Below are positions 55,728-64,000 of a stretch of 64,000 nt of DNA, in pieces. The DNA is taken from the NCBI GenBank assembly GCA_900491605.1, contig UESW01004079.1:1545012-1609011 (forward strand), in the 5' to 3' direction. The notes beneath the pieces were generated by a model, which saw only the letters and a program-made list of their open reading frames with translations, had not been told where the DNA came from and did no database searches. Positions within the stretch are counted from its first letter, which is position 1. Every line of letters starts with the position of its first letter. The position numbers and the translations under genes were made by a program. The DNA comes from Calamus simplicifolius (Eukaryota; Streptophyta; Magnoliopsida; Arecales; Arecaceae).

Positions 55728-56373
55728 TTGCCCATGCATGTACGAACATCAGAGTCTGCTGAGTCATATGCACAACACATTAGGGATTTACACAAAGAAA
55801 TTAGCGAGAAAATCCATATAAGCAATGAGAGTTACAAGCATATGGCTAATTCCCATAGAAGAGCAAAAGAATTTCATGTAGGAGACTTTGTCATGATAAG
55901 GCTCAGACCTGAACAGTTTCCAAAGGGAACTATGAAGAAACTACACGCCCGTGGTGCAGGTCCTTTCAAAATAATAAAAAGAATTGGACCTAATGCTTAT
56001 ATACTGGACCTACCTTCTGACTTTGGTATTAGTTCCACCTTTAATATTTCAGATCTGGTAGAATACAAGGAACCAACAATGAATCCCAGTGAGTTTTTAG
56101 GACCTGATCCATCCTTTGAGAGTGAACCAATCCCAGAGTGTCCACCAGCCACAAAGCGAGAAAGAATTGAACGGATATTAGATGACAAGATTGTCACTAC
56201 CCAAAATAAAGACTATCAACGCTACTTGGTCCATTGGCAAGGTAGACCTGATTCTGAAGACTCATGGATCACTCAAGAAGAACTGCAAAGGATCGATCCA
56301 GATCTGCTTGAATATTACCAAAGCCAAAATGATCCATACTCGTCAGGGCCGAGTTTTTTTCACCGGGAAGAAT
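55728..56373 (+). pseudogene. Element E integrase C-terminus and chromodomain
   Basis: Open frame. GPY-type domain: VGDFVMIRLRPEQFPKGTMK and GAGPFKIIKRIGPNAYILDL. Chromodomain (about 56160-56320): ERILDDKIVTTQNKDYQRYL, VHWQGRPDSEDSWITQEELQ, RIDPDLLEYYQS. It keeps the Tyr and two Trp of the aromatic cage pattern that binds methylated histone tails. The frame continues past the LTR border at 56374 to 56552, so the last ~60 codons would be LTR-encoded. Confidence 0.88.
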
Positions 56374-57581
56374 TGATGGGGACATCAGCAAGAAGAAAAG
56401 GTTGCAGACTGACACTCTTTGGTTTTGTAGTTAATCCACTTTCCGCAGGTTCCACTTACTCGAGCCAAGAGTTTCAATTTCTCAAGTGGCAACTCATGCT
56501 GCAAAATTTCAACTTCTGCCAAGTCTCAAAGTATCGACACTTCCTGCCTTGAGTCAACACTGCTATCAAGACATCAAGTCTTCTCTTTGGAAGTCAAATC
56601 TTGGAGGACACATGGAGGTATCTGATGATGACACATGGCAAACTAAGGAGGTGCCACATGGAAGCTTGTGCAACCAAATTTGTTAGGGATTGGTTGTAAT
56701 TAGTTAGCTATATCATAACTAATCCTTAGATTGTTATGATCTTTTAGTTTTTTGGGCTGAAATTTCTGGAAGTCCTTTGGCCTATAAATAGGCCAAGCTT
56801 TCCCTCTTGTAGATATGAAGTTTGAGAAATAAAATCAAGTTTATTTGATTTCTTTTGCCAAGTGCCTTGTTCATCTTTGAGTATGAAGAGGGTGAGATGC
56901 TCTTAGTTTGAGTTGAGGCTCGTGTTTCCCTAGTCTTAGATCTAGGTCACTCCTTGAGGGAGAGGGTGAGAGGCCCAATTTGCTACTCTAAACCATTCTA
57001 CCAAGGTTCCATAATAGTTTCAGGAAGAAGGACAAGTGCTACCCAAGTCTCAGCAAAATTTTTCAAATCCTTCCTTTCCTTGTTCGATTTTTTTTATTTC
57101 CTTCAATTCCTTTGCCTCCACGGTCTTACTTCTGATCACTTGCAGGTTCTCTTGAGGATGTTAGAGTTGAGGATGATGGCTCCACGTCAAGGATCAAGTG
57201 CCAAGGTGAGTTCTTAAGTAAGGAGTGTAGATCTTGTCAACCAACCCTCAATTCTTTGAGTGTTGAGTGCATCCCTTCCACTTTAAGATCTTACTTCATT
57301 GTTGGAAAAAAAAAAACCTCTTGGTCCTTTAGATCTGAAGTTTTAGAGGTGGCTTAACTTAGTTTGAAGGTTTCCATACCTTTAGATCCTAATCTTTTTA
57401 TTTCTTTGAAAGAAGCTTGCACAAGGGTGTTTAGATTTCTACTTCCGGTTTGATGTTCTTCATTTCTCCCATGCATGAATTCAGCCATAGCTTGGGCTCA
57501 AATGTTCATTAAGGGTGGTAATCACTTAGAACACATCACCATCCCCTCATTCCACCAATTTTTTTTTTTCGTGCCCCATCA
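56374..57581 (+). repeat. Element E 3' LTR
   Basis: 1208 bp, TGATGGGGACATCAG to GTGCCCCATCA, very similar to the 5' LTR apart from the tandem duplication there. TATA box TATAAATA at 56783. Confidence 0.95.
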
Positions 57582-58285
57582 CCATGGTTATCGTGATTTA
57601 AACTCGCAACCAATTAATTATGAACTGATTACAAAATAAGCATATTACCATTGCATCAATCTAATCTTTATATTAAAAGCCCATGATATTTAAACTTGTG
57701 ACCAAAGGGTTCAAAGAGTAGCCCCTTACTATAGTAACAAAAGGTGTAAGCCCAAGATTTTGATAAGATTTGAATGAGTTAGAGAGAGGGAGGAATAAAG
57801 AAATTTTTTTGGTTTAATTAATGGTATTAAAAATCAGTGCATAATATTAATTTTACTTATGACTTTTATTTTTATGCTAGTGAGAGAATGGCATATGCTA
57901 GGTACAAGATTTTAAAATCGCTAAAGGATTTCTAAAAGAAATTTCTTTCTGATATCATTTTTTTATTTTTTAAAATATCTTACCAGCACCAAGGGATTTA
58001 TCCCTTAGTAAATCTCTAAAGGACCGAACTTTCCTTACAAATCTTTTACTAAAAATTGTTTAAATAATCACTCATTGATCCCTTGCAGATTACCAAGGGA
58101 TTTTCAAGGAATTTATCGAGGAAAATACATCGCTAGCAAATTCCTTAGAAATTTTTTATTAAAACTAGATTTTGAATATAATTTGAAATTCTTTAAAAAT
58201 CTCTTCCTAATTCCTTAGTAATTTTCCAAGGGACATATCCCTTGATGATGTTCCTTGATGAAAAGGCTGATTTCTAATAGTGAAG

Positions 58286-59177
58286 TCTTACTACACCGCA
58301 TGCGTTGATTGACGCATGATACATGTATGTACGCACCAAACAATCATGATACATGCGCGTACGCATCAAAGACAAAAATCAACTACAGCAGCAAGACTTT
58401 TGCTTCCAATATTTAGATTCATCTCCATAATTTGAACAGATTTTGTCAACACCCCTCACCATTAACGGCAGGTTTAGCATATGAATTTGTGCATTAATTA
58501 CAAGCATGATTTAACGTGGAGAACTCCAAATAAGAAGCTGGGTTGCGTGGTTCAGCAGGACAAATGTTTAACATGCCAGCATGGTGTTGCAAGCGTTGAT
58601 TAGCTCCATTCATATATAGCTGTGCAATGAGGTCTCTGACTTCTGGTTGCCATTAGTTAAGGCCAGGAATGGCGAGCGAGTATAGTTTAGCTAGCCTACT
58701 GCTTGTTTCTCCTACCAAGTTTTTAATGCCGAGTTGACTCTCAATCTTAGGTAAATAACCATATCATTGTTCTAGGTTGTCGGTCAATGACAAGCGCACG
58801 GTACAAACCATTGCTTCTACGAAAAGTCAATGACTATGAAGACTTTCCGAGTCTAAAGAGGAGCCAAGCATGACAAAATAACTATTCATTGTTCATCTGT
58901 CTCTGCCTGAAAACAAATATCATATGTTATTCACCGCCCAACGAACACACGTATGGAAGAGACGTAGAATAATCTCTAGTGGAGTACTGGAGAATCTAAT
59001 TCAGAACTACTACTTCCATAATGGCGCATTAAGTTAGTTGGTTCGTTGATTAGCTTGCCATGGTGTACGTGGAATTAGGGCATGGATTGGAATCCCACTG
59101 GAAGAGAGAAGTATTCATTGGGGGAAAAGATGTCTTCTTGGCACTAGGGGTGATGTGGTTGATCGAGCCGCGTTAGA
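58286..59177. other. Spacer without recognised gene
   Basis: No convincing frame. A short direct repeat, CATGATACATGTATGTACGCACCAAA and a variant, occurs at about 58313-58370. Composition is less AT-rich than the left part of the window. It may be unique sequence. Confidence 0.4.
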
Positions 59178-59995
59178 GTTGATGGAGGAAGCAACTGACG
59201 GAACCACTGCCTCGGCCTCCGAGACCCTCTCAGCCTCAGCCTCCGAGGTCCCCTCAGCTTCGGACCTCAAGTCCCCCTCGGACCTCTAGTCTCCTCGGCC
59301 TTGGACCTCTAGTCCCTTCGGCCTCGGATCTAGTCCCCTCGGCATCGGACCTCAGGTTCCCTCGGACCTTAAATCCCCTCGGCCTCGGACCTCTAGTCCC
59401 CTCGGCCTCGGACCTCAGGTCCCCTCGAATCTCAAGTCCCCTTGCCTCGAACCTCAGGTACCCTCTACCTTGAGCCGCCTGACACTAGCACGTAGCCCAC
59501 CAACCGTCCGCAGCTGTCACGTGGCCCACTAACCATCTGCAACTACGCATGGCCACTACCCGTAACGGCGCACGCCTGATACAACTAGGCCCACCTACCA
59601 CCTGTGGTGCAGCGCCTGATAGGTGGTTCACGAGGCAAGACACCTCTGACATGCCTAGTATCGGTTGTGACCTGTCTATGTCAGCCTGGCGACTTGTCTA
59701 TGTCAGCCTAGCCACCTATCCGCTACTGCACAATGGCATCTTGGGATTAGCCACCTTCTAAAAGTGGAAAAGGGGATCTTTGAACAGGTATAAGAACCCA
59801 TACTCACAATGAAAAAGGAATCTAAACTCAAGCTCTTTAGCTATTTCTCTATTAGTTCTTTTCTTCACTGTTCCCAAGTCGCTTACTTGAGCGTCGGAGG
59901 GTCCCCGTCGGTGCAACCAATCTCCGGGGACTTTCTTGCAGGAGCTTCTTCGAGGAGAAGGATATTCATCTTCCAGCGTTAGAGGAACGTGACTT
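59178..59995 (+). repeat. Element F 5' LTR (limits approximate)
   Basis: Starts near TGATGGAGGAAGCAAC. U3 holds a minisatellite of CCTCGGCCTCGGACCTC-type words (59205-59460), then GCCCACCAACCGTCCGCAG. TATA-like GGTATAAG at 59779. The U5-like end has GAGCGTCGGAGGGTCCCC and GGGGACTTTCTTGCAGG. The partner LTR is outside the window, so the borders cannot be proved. Confidence 0.6.
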
Positions 59996-60007
59996 GGCGG
60001 CAAAATA

Positions 60008-60024
60008 TTGGCGCGCCAGGAAGG
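60008..60024 (+). other. Element F primer-binding site candidate
   Basis: TTGGCGCGCCAGGAAGG follows the LTR-like block. It resembles the TTGGCGCGCCAGGTAGG-type sites of other monocot Tat-group elements, recalled from the family rather than aligned here. Confidence 0.6.
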
Positions 60025-60090
60025 GAGGGAGAGAGAAGAAAGCTTCAAACCAATCAGCTATAGATCCTTCTTCCCCGAGCAGTCAAGAAG

Positions 60091-61680
60091 ATGGTGGTGA
60101 CGCGCGCAGGAGGTTTCCACCAGCCGCGCCGGAGGGAATCGTTAGGGAGCTGAGCCATCGGAGGTTGGCCCCCTTGCTCCCCAGGTCGAGATTTCCATTC
60201 CGCCCTTGCCATCACCGCCACAGCAAGATGATCGGATCGCCACCCTCGCCATGCAAGTCCAGTCGCTAGTGGTGGTGGTTTAGGTTCTGCAGCAGTAGCC
60301 AGCAGTCGCGCAGCGATAGCCGGAACCACCCTCATCGGTCCCGATGGTGGTCTAGTCCAGCCAGCATTCTTCTCGAGGAAGGTCTTCCCTCCGGGAGGTC
60401 CGCCACCACCACGCTTCACCCAGGCATCATCGTCGGGAAGCCTCCAAGAGGCCCCTGTCCCCTTCTCACCACGCCAGCGCTTCCCCTAAGCGGCGGCATG
60501 GGAAGGAGGCGGAACGCACGCGTTTGCACCGCCGCCACCCCTCTCCGTTCTTGGAATCTTCGAGGGAGGGATCCTTTGATGGCCGGATAGCTTGCCGGGC
60601 TGAGCGACGACTGGATGAGTACAACCAATGGTTGGAGGAGCTCAACCACATGATCACTAACCCGCTGGAGGCAGATTATGACAGTTGTCCACTGCTGTCC
60701 CGCCGTATCATGGAGGAGCCGATCTCGATCCAGTTTTTCCTCCCTCAGCTGGACCCGTACGATGGCACCATCGATCCCCTGGACCACCTGAAGAGCTATA
60801 AGGTCCTGATGTAGGTCTAGGGGGCAACCGACTCCCTACTTTGCATTGCCTTTCCCGCCACCCTAAGGAAGGCGGCCCGAGCCTGTTACTTTTGCTTACC
60901 ACCGCGCAGCATCAACTCCTTCTGGTAGCTGTAGAGGGCCTTCCTGGCTCACTTTGATGCATTCCGAAAGATCCCGCAAATGGCAGATAGCTTATTCTCT
61001 GTCTAGCAAAAGAGCAGCGAGTTGCTGAGGGACTTCGTCGCCCGATTCAAGGAAGCTGTCCTCGAGGTCTACAACCTCAAGGATTTGGTGGCCACTCTAG
61101 CCTTGAAGCGAAGGCTTCGCCCCTCCCTCTTCACCTACTCCCTCGATAAGAAGTCACTCGGTTCCTATGTCAAACTACTAAGCCGGGCGCAAAAGTATAT
61201 CCGTGCCGATAAAGCTGACTCCTCCCGACGCGAGGTGGATGAAAGTTCTAGCAAGAAGCAGGCATGTCCCGAGCCTGCTAAGGCTCGCCCTAGGAGGCCC
61301 GAACCTCCCTGCCGACTAGACAACCGACCGCGAGCATTCACTCCTAGGGAGGGATCCTTCACTCCTCTGCTCGCCCCGATATCCCACATCCTGCTAAAGA
61401 TCGAGGGCGAGTCTTACCTCCAGCGTCCTCCACCAATGAAGACAGGGACCCTCCGCAACAAAAATCTCTACTGCCGCTTCCATCGGGACCATGGCTACGA
61501 TACTGAAGACTGTCGCCAGTTGAAGAAGGTGATTAAGGACCTCATCCAGCGTGGCCATCTAGGGAAGTTCGTCCGTGGGGAAACCCGAGTGCACCCGGCC
61601 CATCGGCACCTCCACCACCTAAGGTCAACGTCGAGAACGCCTCGATCGAGAAGACTGTGGTCATGATTTCCTGGGGGCAA
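60091..61680 (+). pseudogene. Element F gag
   Basis: ATG at 60091 gives MVVTRAGGFHQ, then a Pro/Ser-rich region broken in frame. From about 60524 the gag domain is readable: IQFFLPQLDPYDGTIDPLDH, LKSYKVLM, then in the same frame after stops at 60812 and 60818 LLCIAFPATLRKAARACYF. The C-terminal half (61022-61666) is open for 214 codons, with LLRDFVARFKEAVLEVYNLK and the conserved YCRFHRDHGYDTEDCRQLKK. It is the more complete counterpart of the gag remnant in element A. Confidence 0.85.
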
Positions 61681-61739
61681 GCGGCACCTCCAAGAGGCCG
61701 GAGGGGGATGAGGGACTAGATTCTGTACTTTCCTTTTTT

Positions 61740-62453
61740 AAAAGGAACCTAGAGGGGGTGGTCAACAAAAATGATGACAGCGTCGTTGTGTCCATGATGA
61801 TCGCGAAACACCCTGTAAAATGAATCTTAGTCGACAGTGGGAGCTCAATCGATGTTTTGAGTTATAATGCCTTTATTTGAATGGACTTGTCCCCTAGCTC
61901 CCTTCGGCCTATCACCATGCCCCTGATGGGCTTCATCGGAGATTCTGTAAGGGTTGAGGGCGAGATCACCCTTCCTGTCACTGCCAGGATGCTACCATGT
62001 CAAAGCACAGTTTTCATGAATTTTTTGGTTGTTCGGGTTCCCCTAGCCTACAACGTCATCCTCGGGAGACCTGGTCTGAATCTTCTGGATGCTGTCATCT
62101 CCACCAAGAGATTGCTCATGAGGTTTTCCACTAGCGAAGGAGTCGGGGAGATGCGGGGAGAGCAGAACCCGCTACTGCTTTGTTATCACATGGCCCCCAA
62201 CCCGCAGGGGGTGATGGCTGCGCCAACACCAGAATCGCTCGACCCTCGAGACTTGGAGAGGAGAGGGGAGCCAGCCGAGCACCTGCTGACCTTCCCGCTG
62301 GGGGAGGATCCGATGAAGATAGTCCAGATAGGAGCCCTACTTTTGGAGGAGGTGCGCGATCAACTTCTTACTTTCATGTGGACCAATTCCAACATCTTTG
62401 CATGGTCGGCGTCTGACATGCTGGGTATACCCGGAGAGGTAATCACCCATTAA
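61740..62453 (+). pseudogene. Element F protease region
   Basis: ILVDSGSSIDVLSYN keeps the catalytic D-S-G triad (about 61829). GDSVRVEGEITLPVTARMLP and VILGRPGLNLLDAVIS follow. TGA codons at 61821 and 61878 and TAA at 62451 are the only stops; the first two can come from CGA by C-to-T. The tail includes LLTFMWTNSNIFAWSASDML, the protease-RT tether. Confidence 0.87.
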
Positions 62454-63640
62454 CTCAACATTAGTCTGGGATGCCAACCCATTCGGCAGAAGAAGAGGAG
62501 CTTCGCTCCTGACCGACAAAAGGCCATTGACAAAGAAGTTTGTAAGCTGGTGGCCGCTGGCCACATCCGAGAGGTCCACTATCCCGACTGGCTAGCCAAC
62601 GTTATGATGGTTCACAAGGCCAGCGGGAGCTGGAGGATGTGCGTCGACTTCACTGATCTTAACAAGGTGTGCCCCAAGGACAGCTTTCCTTTGCCCCGGA
62701 TTGACCAGCTAGTAGACGCCACGTCTGGCCATGAGACCCTCAGCTTCATGGACGCCTTCTCGGGGTATAACCAAATCAAGATGGACCCGGCGAACGAGGA
62801 GGCTACTTCATTTGTGACAGAGAAGGGCATATACTGCTACAAGGTAATGTCGTTCGGGTTGAAGAATGCTGGGGCCACCTACCAGAGGCTGATGAACAAG
62901 GTTTTTGAGGACCAGATCGGGCGCAACATGAAAGTGTACGTGGATGATATGCTAACCAAGAGTACCCATACCGCTGACCATGTTGCTGACCTTGCAGAGA
63001 CCTTCAGCAATCTCCGTCGATTCCAGATGAGGCCCCGCAAGTGCACTTTCGAAGTTACAGTAGGCAAGTTCTTAGGCTTCATAGTGATGCAGCAGGGGAT
63101 CAAGGCAAACCTTGATAAGATTCGAGCTATCCATGACATGAGGCCTCCAGCTAGCAAGAAGGAGGTGCAGCGCTTGACCGGGAGGGTGGTAGCCTTGAGC
63201 CGTTTCTTATCCAAGTCATCAAAAAGGTGATTGCCTTTCTTCAAGGTGCTGCGCAAGGTCAATGGTTTCGAGTGGACAAAGGAGTGTCAAAAAGCCTTTG
63301 AGGAGCTGAAGGAATTTTATCCGCTGCACCATTGTTGTCTAAGCCGCAGGGCGGGGAGGAGCTCTTCCTCTACCTTGCAACTTCCTCCGAGGCCGTCAGC
63401 TCCGTGCTCATCCGTATAGATGCCAACGGGACGCAGAGGCTAGTTTATTACACCAGCGAGGTGCTTCATAATGCGGAGATCAGGTGTTCCAGAATCGAAA
63501 AGATCATTTTTGCCCTGATCGTCTCCACTCAGCACTTCAGGCCTTACTTCCAAGCCCATCCTATCGTGGTGCTCATGGATCAGCCCCTTCGGACGATCTT
63601 ATCCCATCCTGACACCTCCGGCTGGCTGGTGAAGTGAACC
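62454..63640 (+). pseudogene. Element F reverse transcriptase and RNase H
   Basis: 226 open codons at 62550-63230: MCVDFTDLNKVCPKDSF, FMDAFSGYNQIKMDP (first Asp), YVDDMLTKS (Asp pair), FLGFIVMQQGIKANLDKI. TGA at 63228, then LPFFKVLRKVNGFEWTKECQ in the same frame. A one-base shift near 63320 leads into RNase H: LATSSEAVSSVLIRIDANGT, RIEKIIFALIVSTQHFRPYF and VVLMDQPLRTIL, ending at TGA 63635. RT catalytic residues are intact. Confidence 0.88.
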
Positions 63641-64000
63641 ATCAAGCTGGAGGAGTTCAATTTGTCCTTCCGACCGAGGTCAGCCATGAAGTCCCAAGTG
63701 TTAGCCAACTTCCTGGTCGAGTGCACATGGGCCGAGAAGCAGCCGAAGGAGCCACACCTGGAGTCCCCCATGATGATAGAGGCAAGAGAGGAGGACTGGA
63801 TCCTTCACATGGATGGCACATCTAACTCCTAGGGGAGCAGAGCCGGGCTCATCCTCACGAGCCTAGATGGAGAGGCGGTGGAGTACGCTCTCTATTTCCT
63901 TTTCCCCACCACCAACAACCAAGCAGAGTATAAGGCCTTGCTAGTGGGAATGAAGCTGGCTAGGGAGCTTGGAGCAAGGCATCTCAGAGCCTTCACCAAC
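63641..64000 (+). pseudogene. Element F second RNase H, cut by window end
   Basis: Continues the RNase H frame: VLANFLVECTWAEKQ, DWILHMDGTSNS (first Asp), a TAG at about 63830, then GSRAGLILTSLDGEAVEYAL and TTNNQAEYKALLVGMKLARE with the Glu. This is the archaeal-type RNase H of the Tat lineage, the same as at 8829 in element A. Confidence 0.85.

Larger units (their letters stand above)
47056..57581 (+). mobile_element. Element E: chromodomain Ty3/gypsy (Galadriel-like), split by solo LTR
   Basis: 10.5 kb flanked by perfect CCATG duplications (47051-47055, 57582-57586). LTRs start TGATGGGGACATCAG and end GTGCCCCATCA. Primer site TGGTATCAGAGCC at 48325. gag, protease, RT, RNase H, integrase and a C-terminal chromodomain are all recognisable but shifted in frame several times. 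The chromodomain keeps aromatic residues typical of canonical (group I) domains, which suggests the Galadriel-type branch; lineage is my inference. Confidence 0.93.
46962..58282. mobile_element. Small CACTA-type element split by element E
   Basis: Left end CACTACCAGAAATTAAGGG at 46962; right end, on the minus strand, CACTATTAGAAATCAGCC at 58282. Both sides carry the triplet AAG (46959-46961, 58283-58285), the 3-bp duplication typical of CACTA transposons. Without element E (47056-57581) it is only about 790 bp. Subterminal words such as AAGGGATTTATCCCTTAG and CAAGGGATTTTCAAGG (57985-58245) are partly palindromic. Its terminal sequence differs from the CACTA element at 42324, and there is no transposase. 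Confidence 0.8.
59178..64000 (+). mobile_element. Element F: Tat-lineage Ty3/gypsy, 5' part
   Basis: LTR, primer site, gag, protease, RT, RNase H and the start of the second RNase H, in the same order as element A and closely related to it. It leaves the window inside the second RNase H, so the 3' half, any antisense gene and the 3' LTR are not seen. F keeps the gag N-terminus and primer site that A has lost and has fewer stops. Confidence 0.87.

Noticed and set aside
1..64000. A novel defence or biosynthetic gene system
   Set aside because: All long coding regions are accounted for by known retrotransposon domains. The only unexplained sequence is short and non-coding or broken.

Overview
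The window looks like intergenic heterochromatin of a flowering plant, most likely a monocot. It is AT-rich and built almost entirely from LTR retrotransposons and small DNA transposons nested in one another. The lineages present (Tat-type and chromovirus Ty3/gypsy, Tork-like Ty1/copia, CACTA-type elements with CACTACAAGAAA-like ends) and tRNA-iMet-type primer sites (TGGTATCAGAGC) are plant hallmarks. The species cannot be fixed from the sequence. I see no intact host gene. The only recognisable host gene is a broken SEC61-gamma copy at about 41.3-41.5 kb; a second host-derived piece may sit inside a TIR element at 45.0-46.5 kb. No RNA gene and no CRISPR array is visible.

Layout. 1-1.98 kb: AT-rich, nothing recognised. 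1.99-4.0 kb: degenerate tandem array of ~390-420 bp units. 4.41-5.1 kb: copia-type LTR plus start of gag, cut off. About 5.54-26.25 kb: Tat-lineage gypsy element (A) with degenerate gag-pol, a second archaeal-type RNase H, tandem 140-bp repeats, and an antisense spliced gene (22.3-24.7 kb). A is split by a complete chromovirus of Tekay/Del type (B, 10715-21465, target duplication ACGAG/GCGAG). 26.25-30.44 kb: minus-strand copia remnant (C), split by a small LTR element with degenerate internal sequence (26537-28311, duplication TACAT). 29.92-41.2 kb: five tandem copies of a ~1.2-kb unit that starts inside C's gag; the fourth copy is split by a young Tork-like copia (D, 34460-39765, duplication GCAAC). 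41.2-46.5 kb: SEC61-gamma pseudogene, a CACTA-type element made of short palindromes, and a TIR element with GC-rich coding-like cargo. 46.96-58.28 kb: a small CACTA-type element (duplication AAG) split by a chromodomain gypsy element (E, 47056-57581, duplication CCATG), itself split by a solo LTR of Angela type (50329-52418, duplication GTAAT/GTAAC). 59.18-64.0 kb: 5' half of another Tat element (F) that runs off the window.

Together the elements form a readable chronology. Most coding regions are killed by in-frame stops of the kind made by C-to-T or G-to-A change (TGG to TGA/TAG, CAG/CAA to TAG/TAA), which fits decay of methylated DNA. Element D is the youngest-looking: its LTRs differ at only about twenty places and its integrase-RT-RNase H reading frame is open. 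It still has three stops upstream. No element in the window appears fully coding-competent.
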